Of a DNA stretch of 64,000 nucleotides, positions 10,560 to 21,196 are shown piece after piece. Position numbers and translations under genes: made by a program. Under the pieces are notes generated by a model. That model saw nothing but the letters and a program-made list of their open reading frames with translations, had not been told where the DNA came from and made no database searches. Source of the stretch: Pisolithus tinctorius (taxonomy: Eukaryota > Basidiomycota > Agaricomycetes > Boletales > Pisolithaceae); assembly GCA_024663395.1 (NCBI GenBank), contig JANFAH010000006.1, positions 744,001 to 808,000 on the forward strand, given 5' to 3'. The number at the start of each line of letters is the position of its first letter. The first letter of the stretch is position 1.

Positions 10560-10646
10560 CAGAGCCAAACGTTCGGAGCGTTTGTCTGCCAAGTGCTCTG
10601 GGGTTTGGTGCCTCGCGAGTTCTCAATAGGCTTGGGGCCTATCAAG
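10560..10646 (-). repeat. NCCAA-loop hairpin cassette d (inverted)
   Basis: Read on the minus strand: a 6-bp stem ATAGGC/GCCTAT with loop CCCAA (10622-10646, outer part mismatched), a GGCACCAAACCCC box (10600-10612), then CAAACG-CTCCGAA-CGTTTG (10566-10584) enclosed by CAGAGC/GCTCTG (10560-10565 with 10595-10600). It is a diverged direct repeat of cassette c. It lies about 120 bp upstream of the gene 2 start and could be in its 5' leader. Confidence 0.7.
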
Positions 10647-10768
10647 GGCAACATTCTCGTTTCATTTCAGTTACACCAGCCTTAACGCTGCATGATTCAT
10701 TTTTTTCTCCCCTCGTCATCATCTCCGTCAATTTAAGTAAGTACTGACTGACTTCTTTTGTTTCCAGG

Positions 10769-13362
10769 ATGAATGTAGCTAGCATTCGCCCTTATGAATT
10801 ATCATTGCGCAACCGCCCTGGCGACGGTGCGTTCTCGCTGTCCCTAACTCAGCTCAAATTGATTATCATTATTTTCAGGCAGATGGGGTGCATTCGATGA
10901 ATGCGTCCTAGCGAAGTGTGACGACCACTGGATTACGTCGCCGAACACTGACTATATTCCCCAACCCTTCATCTTCGATGGAGAAACAATCACACCCCTA
11001 CGCGATGGATGGTTCAGCCATATAGACTGTTTTCAATGGCCACAGTTGTTCGCAGAACGCTACACATGGAGTCTGTGTGTCCCTCGGAAAGTGGCCTATG
11101 GAGACGACCCAACGTGGAAGTGGCTGTGGTGGAACGTTACCCAGTCAGCGGAAGATTTTGTGCTGGAAAGAGGGTCTGCCTTCAAAGTTGGCAGGATTCA
11201 TGCCGACAAGTGGAAGTCCATGGAGACCGTTTATAATCGACTAGATGAACGTTTGCAAGGTTGGCTAAAGAAGCACCCCCACTACGAAGGTCCTCTGAGA
11301 CCCGACTCATGGCTGGGGACATGTCGGCGATGTCTCCTGCGTCTGAAGGTATGATTTTTTTCTGGTTCAGATTTCATTAATTAAAATTTTCTCTAGCAAC
11401 TCCCATTTACGTTTCGAGACACAGTCATATTGGTCGCTTTTTGTCAATGCCTCCTCCTAGACGTCTTCGGCATGCTAGAATATCTGGACACAGACCTTGA
11501 CCCTGCTACGGGCACTTTCGTCGATTCATTTGACCGCTGGATCGGGGCATTCACGACAGACCCCGACATTTGCCAGCGCCTTTTCGAAATACGCGTGCCT
11601 GTCTGGATGGTCTGGAAACCCGATCGTGTACCCCCAGACATGCAAGTGTCGAAGACCGTCGAGATTATGCGCCCTCATGACATAGTCACGGATCCTGAGG
11701 TTTTTGAGGTCGGGCAGATGCTGAAATGGCACAGTGCCTGGTACCACCCTGGTGAATCGCACCACAGGCACACTCGACAAGGCCCGGCGATTGGGCTCGA
11801 GCAATTTGCAGCTCCCTGGCCGGAACTGCCGCGCACCAGCAGTGGTGTGGCCTCGACTCCCACAAGCATGGGTCCCACAGCTTCCAATGCTGCAAGTTCC
11901 AGCAGTGCAAGTTCAAGTACGGGAGCTGTTAGGACAGGCAGGGCTCGACAACGTAATCAGCCATGTACGTATCCTATTCATTTTGTCTCAGTGTGTTTAA
12001 CATTTTGCTCAGATCCCCCTGCGGGCTCGAAAGGAGCCAAGCCGTCGGTCGTTCTGAATCCTGAACTGTGGGAAGACCTCGGCGATCCAGCTATTCCCCC
12101 TGCTATGTCCACATGGCACGCTGCCCTGAAGGACGTGAATAAGGATGCAAAAAGGGTTAGTCCCAACGCGCCAAAGGTAGCTTACTTCTTTCCCAGCCCG
12201 AGTCTGTTTGTGAGGGGCGAGTCCTCCGATCGCCAGCAGAGGTACCTGAGGAATTGGCTAGTCTCTCGAGTGGGTTGGATCACTCGTCTTTCTGCCTCGG
12301 ATGCGTCTCCTGTTATCCCTCGGTCCTGGCGGGATTTCCTGAACACAATTCCCAAGCAGATTTCATCCACATTTTCCAGCGACTGACTACGTGAATCTGC
12401 CGCCCTCTTTGGTCCCGAGCTCGTCAGCCTCCAACACGACATACCTAGCCATGTACAATTCCGGGATATTTCAATTTCCCTCGCAGACCTCGCTACCATC
12501 GATCAGATGACGAAAAGCAAGATTTTATGGGATTTATATGAACACAACTTCCGGTTCGAGTTGGTCGCTCTTGACCGTGCGATGATGCCTAGCTTGTGGT
12601 CAAATCAGGATTCAGAGCGGCTCGATCATGTCCGGCAGGTACGTACAATTTTACCTCACCAGGAATGCGCTGTTTCTGAACTCTACACAGATTTTCCCTC
12701 GTGATTTGGAACTCACCATGTGTGCTGAGCCTTTCCCTCAGCAAAATCAAGGCCTCGGCTCGTCCGACTTTCAATCGAAACGGGAGTACGTAGAGAAGCT
12801 CCGGGCATTACTTGCTGTATGGCCAGGATGCCCCTCGGACTTGGCGGAGCCAATTATGCCATTAGCGTCATGGTCGCGTGTCTGGGCAATGGAAAAGAAG
12901 TTGGCTATATTTTATGTACAGTCGTTCTTTGATACTTTTGGTCGTCCACCCCTTCTTCCCCGCCTTATTCCAACTGCACCGCGGGGTTACGGTTCAAATA
13001 GTCGGTAACCTCCTTCATCATTCCCCAATACCATTTTTACTCTGTACATTTCCCGAACGATATTCGTAGCACGCCGCAATTGCAATCTCATTTTGTTCGT
13101 CGCACACTTGCTCCGTCTCTTTCCCCATCACCCTCGCTAGTCGTGTGCAAAGGTCAGTTCGCTTTTCTATGCTGGAGGCTAACTATTGGAGACGTGCTGG
13201 TGGCATCTTGGGGTTGCCTTCCAGCAACCAGGATTCGGTGTCCTGGTCACAGTCCTGTAACTTGGTGTTGCAGGATCGTCGTCTACCACTAACTCGCCTA
13301 GACAGTTTATGCGTCTGACCGATTTCATAGATGTCTTTTCGTCGACTGAAACAGCTTACTAG
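10769..13362 (+). pseudogene. Gene 2: 7-exon unknown gene with one internal TGA
   Basis: Not assigned a function. Exons 10769-10826, 10879-11348, 11397-11964, 12013-12638, 12691-13004, 13070-13152 and 13274-13362 sum to 736 codons with matching phases. Introns are 48-121 bp with GT/AG ends. The start MNVASIRPYELSLRNRPGD is followed by a Trp-rich N-terminal region (FDGETITPLRDGWFSHIDCF, TWKWLWW), a mid-region (VAFCQCLLLDVFGMLEYLDT), a Ser/Thr-rich linker (11850-11940) and a conserved-looking C-terminal block (ILWDLYEHNFRFELVALDR, KLAIFYVQSFFDTFGRPP). A single TGA at 12384-12386 interrupts a frame that otherwise reads on (SSD-stop-LRESAALFG). CGA there would encode Arg. From memory, unverified, this is a multi-copy Agaricomycete family often found near KDZ transposases. 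It stands in tandem with the transposase and ends overlapping its predicted start. Confidence 0.6.
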
Positions 13363-15447
13363 GTGTGGTCCCTCTGTACGAGTTACCGCCCCGACGAACC
13401 AGATTCCCGACTTGCTCCGTGCGGATGATCTCGCAGTCCTTGTTGACCATCAGACTGCTGAACCTTCGCACCGTGTTCCCAGAACTGCGGGGCTTTACCT
13501 TCCTGTTGAGCGCTTGCTCACCTTACCTGGCCGTCGTGCTTTCACACAACACCCCAGTGATTCCTCCGACCCCCACATCCGACACCGCTCTGCTTCAAGT
13601 GCTGCTCGCCCGTTAGAGCCTTCTGCAGGTAGTGAATGTGACCTCTCCCATGATGCCGCTTTCGACCGCTTAACCGATGGGCTACATATTAGCGAAGACC
13701 CGCTCCTGTCACCGTCTAGGAATGCCCGAAAAAAAATGAAGCAGTGGCAGCGGTGGTCGCACACTGTCATCCCTTCCCTCCTTCAGCCGTACCTTGCATA
13801 TCGACGACTATCCAACCACTTCCAGAATCCTGTTGACTACGAACTGCCGACGTGTGGTTGTCACCAGACTCGAAAGCTGAGAGTCATTTGCATTGATTTC
13901 AATGGTGAGATTTCTGTGTTCTTCGTCATTTTCCTCTGCTTAGATGCATTCATGGCAGCTCTGCAATCAGTTGATCTGGCTGTCTGTCCTTGTGCACCTG
14001 CAGCCCTCCAACTCCTTTGGATGGGCTACTTCCCCTGTGCCCCACTGGGGCCAACACTTGCTGTTAGCCTACAGCTTCTCAGCTTTGTCCGACAACTCTT
14101 CATGCGCATACCTCCAAACACTTCAGCATGGTGTGAGTCCCTTGAGGCATACCTTGCAGCTATGGGTTATAAGGTGGACACAAAGGTATGGAATTGTCAT
14201 GTTTTGTATCATTACCCCATTTTTTCCACTTCGTAAAACATACATTACTGCCATAGTGACTGTAGTACAGATGACTCTGCTATGTAGGTAGTATATCTTA
14301 ATCTGATGCATGACTATTTCATGGTTATAAGTGCATGCATGTGTGACATGTTCTGTTTCTTGGGACTGCTGTAGTGTTATATTGATAGGGTAGGATGTTT
14401 GTTGGTATTGTTTGTGGTGATGTTGCTATATTATTAATGCATACTTTGGTTGTTCTTCTCAGTCATGGATCATTGCTGATGATACTTGCAGGAGGGTATA
14501 CGCTGGAGGTTCAGTAATGCATATCACTGGTATTGTATTCTGGAAACATCCCTTGATGAATATGTCCAACAACAACTGCAAGAATCTGCTAGTCCACCAT
14601 CAAACATCCCCTCTGCAATCCCATTGCCAAGTTCCTCAGACAATGATGTCTTCAGTTCAAAGATGAGGCCATCAGAATACCTACGACAGTGTTGTCCTTT
14701 ATGCTTTGGTGGCCAGAGCTGGCAGAACAATAATAGTGAACATGGGTATGTCACTTGGTGGATATAGTTTTGTCAACTGCTAAAATTTCCTTTGTTCTAG
14801 CTTTTCTGATGTTGATGCAATTGTTTGCATTGATGCTTGTTTTACTCAGAAGCGCAGAAGTGGGCATCCAGATGATCCAGTAAACCCTACAGCTACAGTC
14901 TTTCTTTCACAAGAAGATATTTGTGCTATGGAGCATGAGGTTAATGAGTTGCGAAAGTCAAAGTCTTCAACCCAAAGGAGGAGTGGACAGGCTTTGAAAA
15001 AGAATTATCTTGGTGATGGGGAGGATGAGTTTGAAGAGGGAATGAGGATAACAATGTCAGTGCTGAAGGGTTGTAATGAGTCCTTTACTGCAGCTGATGA
15101 GAGGCGCCAGAAAGTGAGTCTTAATCATTTATTCTGACTCCATTGGTCTGATGGCAGTGTAGGCAAGTACCCAGTTCTTTTCAGATACTGGTGTCATGGC
15201 CCTACTCTGTCGTCATGATTGTGTCATTTACCTTGCAAATATGACTTCAGCTGGGGAGAGGCAACATTATGCACTTGCCCTCATCAAATCTCTTTTTGGC
15301 CATCTCCCAGATAATTTTCGTATTGGGCTGTTATATGACATAGGTTGTCAACTGGAACAGAGCTGCAGGAAGTGGGGTTTTCTCAAGTCATTTCTGCCAC
15401 GTATTTCTTTTGCCATCTCAGTATTTCATGCCTTTGGTCATCAATGG

Positions 15448-15452
15448 GCATG
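15448..15452 (+). repeat. Target site duplication GCATG (left)
   Basis: GCATG directly precedes the left LTR of gypsy A-1 and is repeated at 23058-23062. It derives from the transposase codons for Ala-Cys. Confidence 0.9.
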
Positions 15453-15980
15453 TGTCAAGTACGAGGATTGTCCGGGTTGAGACCGGACCAGAGACCGAAG
15501 CGGGTGCGAGGCCGAGGGATCGGAGTCAGGGGTAAAGACGAAGGTACAGATGAGTGGACTGGTTGGACTTAGCGACTGAGGGTACAGCGCTATTCCCTTG
15601 CGTGGATCTTAGTCCGAGTCCGAGGCCGAGGCGGGGTTATCAGGAGATACTTAGTTGATTTCAGACTAAGGAGTACAGGCCGAGTATCTACGAGTTTATA
15701 TACCAGAAGTAGCTATAGTACGGAGACCGGTAATGCCGGTCTCGCAAAGATTGCTAAGAGGATTGGTAAGACAGGTATTAGTAACGTATGACTAAGGTAA
15801 CGGAGACCGGGACAGGTAGGCCGGGGACAGGACCGGGGACAGGACTTAACCGAAATGACAGACACTGCAAAGCAGTGTCTACCGCGCTAGACCAACTGGA
15901 GATGCGGGACAGGCGAGGCCGAGGCCGGACTGAGTGAGTGTGAGGCCGAGTCCGGCCGGGGTCGAGGCATGACTATGACA
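15453..15980 (-). repeat. Gypsy A-1 3' LTR
   Basis: 528 bp; on the plus strand it runs TGTCAAGTACGAGG...GACTATGACA. In element sense it begins TGTCATAGTCATGCC. It is paired with 22530-23057. It contains an inverted GACACTGC-AAA-GCAGTGTC hairpin near 15861-15880. Confidence 0.92.
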
Positions 15981-15993
15981 GTATCCCCCTCTT
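15981..15993 (-). other. Polypurine tract of gypsy A-1
   Basis: In element sense AAGAGGGGGATAC ends exactly at the 3' LTR. This is the expected place and composition for the plus-strand DNA primer. Confidence 0.8.
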
Positions 15994-16118
15994 AGGGGTC
16001 GAACCCATGAGACCCCTGCGAGGATGGTGGGCTGAGTCCGAAAATCGGCTGAGTTTGAAAAAACCGATACTTGTGGCTCGCTAAGCCCTTTGCGTCTTTC
16101 TTTCACATCCTATTCATC

Positions 16119-17200
16119 ATGTCCGATTCGAGGCCGATCAGCGCGACTGGCAATAACGACGAAAGCCGAGTCGTCGTCGACTGGACCCAGGTACCGGACG
16201 ACGCCATCAGGTATGACACCGACGACGAGGAAGAAGTGATGAAGGTGAAGTCGAAGGAAAGGAAAAGACGAAAGGCGGCTGAACAAGCCCGGCGCGAAGA
16301 ACAGGCACGGCTTGAGGCTGAGAGGGTGGCGAGGGAGCAGGCCGAAGCCGAGAGGATAGCGCGGGAGGCCAAGGAGCAAAGGGCATGCGAGGAGGAAGAG
16401 AGACGCAGGGCTGAGGAAGAGAAGGAGGCCGAACGTAAGCATAAGGCCGAGGCCGGGAAGAGCAGTGAGGCCGGGGCCGGTGGTAATGAGACCGGGAGTG
16501 AGGTGAAGAAGGTGGTGATGGATCCCGGGTGAGTGGTTTTCTCAACCTTGTGCGTATCCTCTTTGACAACCTTTTTAGCTGTACCCGCTGTGCCCGGGCT
16601 CACATCGTCTGCGAATTTGTCGTGGACGGTAATAAGAAACGCGTCGCCTGCGTGCGATGCAACCAATCGAAAGGCAAGTGTCGGTGGCCTGGGGATGGGA
16701 AGGATGCCGAGGCCGGTCCTAAGGCCGCTCTCAAAGCCGACAAGGGGAAGAAGAGGAAAGCCGAGGAGGAGAACGCCGAGGCCGGGCCCAGTAACCAAAA
16801 GCGGGCAAGGACGAGTGCGAGGCCGACCGAGGTCTTGGACCTCGACGAACCTGAGGCCGGCGGGAGCGTGACGAAGGAGGCCGGTGCGGCCAGGTACTCG
16901 GGCTTGGAGGACAAGCTCGAGCGCCTTATCGAGGCCGCGGGGCTGATTGCCAACAACTTGGCCAGCCTCTTCGAGCTGCACGAGACCGCTGTCGAGAACT
17001 CGGGTCGCATCGCCGATGCCCTTGAGTCAATACTCGACGAATCATACGGCTTCGGGATGGCGGTGTCCCCTTCGGACTCGGGCTCGTCCGAGCTCGACTC
17101 CGAAGAGCTGCGCGAGGAGGCCGAGTGGCTGAGGACCCATGGTGAGGGCGAAGAGGAGGAGGCCGAGGGAGAGGATGAGAGTATGGCCGAGGCCGAATAG
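16119..17200 (+). CDS. Antisense gene in gypsy A-1: Zn2Cys6 cluster protein, 343 aa
   Basis: A two-exon gene on the strand opposite gag-pol, between the pol 3' end and the LTR. Exon 1 is 16119-16528 and exon 2 is 16579-17200, with a 50-bp GTGAGT...TTTTTAG intron; the sum is 344 codons. Splicing creates the first cysteine motif: G|CTRCARAHIVC, then CVRCNQSKGKC. The full spacing C-x2-C-x6-C-x12-C-x2-C-x6-C is that of fungal Zn(II)2Cys6 DNA-binding domains. N-terminal to it is a charged Lys/Arg/Glu coiled coil (residues about 40-125). After it come a basic, NLS-like stretch (KGKKRKAEEE, NQKRARTSARP), a helical region (SGLEDKLERLIEAAGLIANN) and an acidic tail. There are no internal stops. It is probably a nuclear DNA-binding protein. 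The role in the element is unknown. The decayed host gene Q has the same layout. Confidence 0.75.
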
Positions 17201-17380
17201 TCCCGTAGCGTAGCGTTTTTGTTGTTTCCTCCGCGAATGTCATGTGTCCGGCGTCCGGTGTCCGATGTCCAGTGAGGTAAGAGAAACAAAAAGAAAGGGA
17301 AAACAAGGTAAGTAAGAGATCAAAGAAACTATATACCGATAGAGAACAGAACTGAAACTGAGGCCAGTTGAGACCGGTCC

Positions 17381-20300
17381 TCATTGGTATGGGCCGGGTT
17401 TACCGGGATAGCGGGAATGGAACTCTTGCACGAGTTCAGAAGCGTTGTCTAGCTCTGTAGCTAGTACCCAAGTAGTCTCTTCATCAGTCCCTTCGTAGCC
17501 GGTCCACCGGACTAAATACTGAAGCCAACACCGGCGACGCCGGTCGACCTTAGAGTCGAGGATTTCTGCTACCTCGAACTCTAGATCACCATCGACTTCG
17601 ACAGGTGGAGGTGGTGGTTGAGTCCGGTTCGGGATGGTATTAGGGATGGCCGGCTCGAGTTGGGAAACATGGAAGACCGGATGTACCGCGCGCATTGAGT
17701 CCGGCAGGCGCAGTGTGAATGAGTGGGTACCGGCCTGAGCTATGACCGGATACGGCCCAAGGTTTTTTTCCGAGAGCTTCTTGGAAGGCCGGGTAGACCG
17801 GAAGTACTTGGCTTTGACATATACTTGGTCGCCGACTTTGAAGTCCGGAGCCGGCATGCGTTTAGCATCGGCCGGTCCTTGGTAGCGCTGCTGTGCCAAG
17901 GTCATTTCTTCCCGTAGGTACTGATGCAGTGAGTCCAAGTCGACCGCATAGTCACGAGCCCGAGCGGAGGTAAGATCGCGCTCCGGGTACACCGAGATAT
18001 TAGGATGGTATCCCTTATTAGCGAAGAAAGGGGAAACACCGGTAGTAGCGCTAGGGGCGTTATTGTATGCGAACTCGGCCAAAGGTAGTAGCTCGGCCCA
18101 GTTGTCCTGTTGGTAATTACAGTACACTCGGAGGTATTGTTCCAAGGTCTGGTTGGTCCTCTCGGTCTGGCCATCGCCTTCGGGGTGGTAGCCCGAGGTG
18201 AAGTGTAAGCGCATATCCAAGGCCTTACCGAGTGACCAGAAGAAGTGAGACACGAACTCCGAACCTCGGTCTGAGGTTACATGGGCCGGCACTCCGTGCT
18301 TTGAAAAGACATGGAGTAGGAATAGTTTGGCGAGTTCTGGGGCTGTTATGGTGTCGTGGGTGGGGATGAATATAGCCTGCTTGGAAAGCCGGTCAACTAC
18401 AACGAGGATGGCCGTGAAGCCGGTTGAGGCCGGAAGCTGCTTGATGAAATCCATAGAGATGGAGTTCCACGGCTTCTCCGGCACCGGGAGTTGCTTGAGG
18501 AGGCCGTAAGGCCGATGGCGGGGAACCTTAGCCCGAGCGCAGGCCGTGCAAGACCGGACATAGTCCTTGACGAAGGTCCTGAGGCCGGGCCAGGTGTATT
18601 CACGCCGAATGAGTTCTAGGGTTCGGTTCTGGCCAAAGTGGCCAGATAGAGGGTGGTCATGCTTAAGCCGCAAGACCCTAAGACGGAGATCATTTGAGTC
18701 TGGCACGTAGATCCTTCCATCAAGACGAAGGAAGCCGGTGTCATCTACTGACCACCGGGGATCAGACATGTCGGACAGGCGGATTTGTGAGACTGGGTCG
18801 TCCGGCAGTGCGGTCAGGATGTCATTATGAAGTTTCTCTACATCCATCAGTGCGACTGCTCGTAAGACCGGGTACTCGAGGTAGGTTGCGCGAAGGGAGA
18901 CCGCTAGTTGCTCTTGGGTGAAGACCGGTCTCAGGTTTTGCGGGTTCACTCGGGCATAGCCGCTATCCCCCTCTTTGGGGTAGACGTCCCATCGTCTAGT
19001 CAGGGCGTCGGGCTTAGCCCTGAGCTTACCGGGCCTGAATCTAATGATCATGTTGAACTGAGACAGGAACTCTGACCAGCGAGCTTGGCGGCGGGTGAGT
19101 ACTTTAGAGGTGGAGAAGTACTCGAGGTTCTTGTGGTCGGTAACAACGTCGACCGGTGAGGCCGAGCCCTCAAGGTAGTGGCGCCAGGTCCGGAATGCTT
19201 CGAATATAGCAAGCAATTCTTTGTCGTGGGTGTCATAATTCAATTCCGGGGCCGTCAGAGTCCGGGAGTAGAATGCGACCGGATGTATTTGGCCGTCACC
19301 GCAGGTGATAGAGAGGATGCCGGCGATGGCATAGTCCGAGGCATCGGTCTCGACGGTGATGGGGACCCCGGGGATGAAGTGAGTTAAGACCGGCGCAGTA
19401 GTGAAGGCGGCCTTGAGGTTATTAAATGACCGGCGGCACTCCTCGGAGAAGTTCCAAGGAGCTCCCTTGCGGGTAAGCCGAGTCAGTGGTACGACGATGT
19501 CCAAGTAATTAAAAATGAACCGGCGATAGAAGTTTGTGAAGCCGAGGAAAGACTGAATGTCTTTGACCTTGCGAGGCTCAGGCCAATCGCAGATGGTCTG
19601 GACTTTTTCCTTCGACATCGTGAGGCTGGCAGGGGAGAGGTGGAATCCGAGGTATTCGACCGAGTCCGAGTGGAACTCGCATTTCTCCGGCTTCGCATAA
19701 AGGCCGTGAAGCCGAAGCCGGCGGAGGACTTCTCGGACATGCTGCTTGTGAGACTCCTTATCTCCGGAGTAGATCAGGATGTCATCTAGGTAGACAACTA
19801 CGCAGACATCCAACATATCCGCAAAGATAGTGTTGACGAAGCGTTGGAAGGTGGCCGGGGCATTGGTGAGGCCGAAGGGCATCACTAACCACTCATAAGA
19901 TCCATACCGAGTCCGGAATGCGGTCTTCCATTCATCGCCCAGGGCAATCCGGACGAGATGGTAGGCATGCCGAAGATCAATCTTTGTATAGATCTTCGCT
20001 CAGCTTGGTGAATCCAGGGGGTCGGAGATGAGCGGTAGCGGGTATCGGTCCTTCTTAGTGATTTTGTTGAGGCCGCGGAAGTCTACGCAAAGCCGGAGGG
20101 AGCCATCCTTCTTTTTGACAAAGAGGACTGGTGCAGCATATGGGGAGGAAGTAGGCCGAATGAATCCGGTAGTGAGGTTTTCGTCGATGAAAGTCCGGAG
20201 AGCTTGCAGCTCAACCGGGGACAGCGAGTAGATAGTGCCGAGAGGCGGGGTAGTTCCTTCTTCAAGCTCTATTCTCAGGTCGTACTCCCGGTGAGGCGGG

Positions 20301-21196
20301 AGTGCCGAGGCCTTGGCCTTGCTGAATACATCAGCGAAGTCGTGATACTCTTCCGGGACATTGGGTAAGGCCGGAGGAGAGGAAGCCGAGGCCGATCGGG
20401 CTTGAGCTGAGTCCGAGGGACGGAGTTGAAGTTGGAACTGGACGGACCCTTCTAGTTTGCAGGCGCGCACAAAAGCGGCTGCATTGATTAGAGAAACGAG
20501 AGGGGCCTTCAGGGGAGTGCGAGCCGGGGAGTCGGAGACCGGTACAGATGGCGCAAGGCCGGGTTGGTCACTAGGACCGGAGTCAGGAAGGCCGGTGGTG
20601 ACCGGGCTTACAGGGGGTGTCGACGGGGTTGGCATTCCTTGTGCAGGAGTCCGGAATGTTAGACTGCTCAGTACCCAATCAATCAACGGATTGTAGCGGG
20701 TGAGCCAGTCATGTCCGAGGACTATCTTACACTCAGAATCCAACGGGGCTAAGAACAGGGTTACCGGGGTGACATCGCCGGACGCGAAGCGAATATTGAC
20801 ATCTACTGCTTGGGTTATGGTGAAGGTGGACGTTCCATCGAAAAGCCGGAGTCGGATTGGTGAGACCGAGTAAGGGGTAAATGAATGTTGATTAGCAAAA
20901 TGATTATCTATGAAACAGTGAGTGGAACCGGAGTCCACTAAAGTACGAAGCCGAGGTAAATCTGGGTTTTCTAATGTGACATAGGGGGTTAAAGAATTCG
21001 GGCTGGAAAGAGCGGACGCGTTGAGACGAGCCTCCAAGTTTGCACAACCGGAGTCAACGCAGCTCCCAGATTGTGCGGAGTCCTGGGAGCCGCTACCTAT
21101 TTTTTTGTCTCGGGGGTAGAACCCGAGCCCAAGGCCGGTGCGGCCTCGGTGGTGGCCGCAGCGCGAGCCTTGGCCTTTCCGGCTTTCTTGGGGCAT
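17381..21196 (-). pseudogene. pol: Gypsy A-1 pol (PR-RT-RNaseH-IN-chromodomain), one TGA
   Basis: Single reading frame entered from gag by a -1 shift at about 21100. Protease active site [14 protein letters not shown] block FGLTNAPATFQ and catalytic YLDDILIYS. RNase H TDASDYAIAGIL. Integrase zinc finger HDHPLSGHFGQ...CTACARAK and catalytic residues in SMDFIKQLP, SDRGSEFVS and DGQTERTNQ. C-terminal chromodomain (EVAEILDSKVDRRRRCWLQY, RWTGYEGTDEETTW), which typically targets integration to histone marks. One TGA at 20000-20002 replaces the Arg of SPS-R-AKIYTK, seen as CGA in copy A-2. Otherwise intact, so the copy is one CpG transition away from a full polyprotein. Confidence 0.92.
21059..21106 (-). 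promoter_or_regulatory. -1 ribosomal frameshift signal, gypsy A-1
   Basis: In element sense: slippery heptamer A-AAA-AAA (21100-21106) in gag frame, directly followed by the gag stop TAG. After a 6-nt spacer comes an 11-bp hairpin GCGGCTCCCAG (21083-21093) / CTGGGAGCTGC (21059-21069) with a 13-nt loop. One pair is G-U here. Pol lies in the -1 frame. The same signal is present in A-2 and A-3. Confidence 0.85.

Noticed and set aside
7354..12386. UGA recoding (selenocysteine or reassigned to Arg)
   Set aside because: TGA also serves as a normal terminator here (for example gypsy C gag and gene Q end), sister copies show CGA at the same codons, and CpG transition explains all cases.
13365..13616. 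Alternative plus frame starting MVPLYELPPRR at the gene 2/KDZ-1 junction
   Set aside because: It lies in a different frame from KDZ-1 exon 1 and cannot be joined to exon 2 in phase; gene 2 already ends at 13362.
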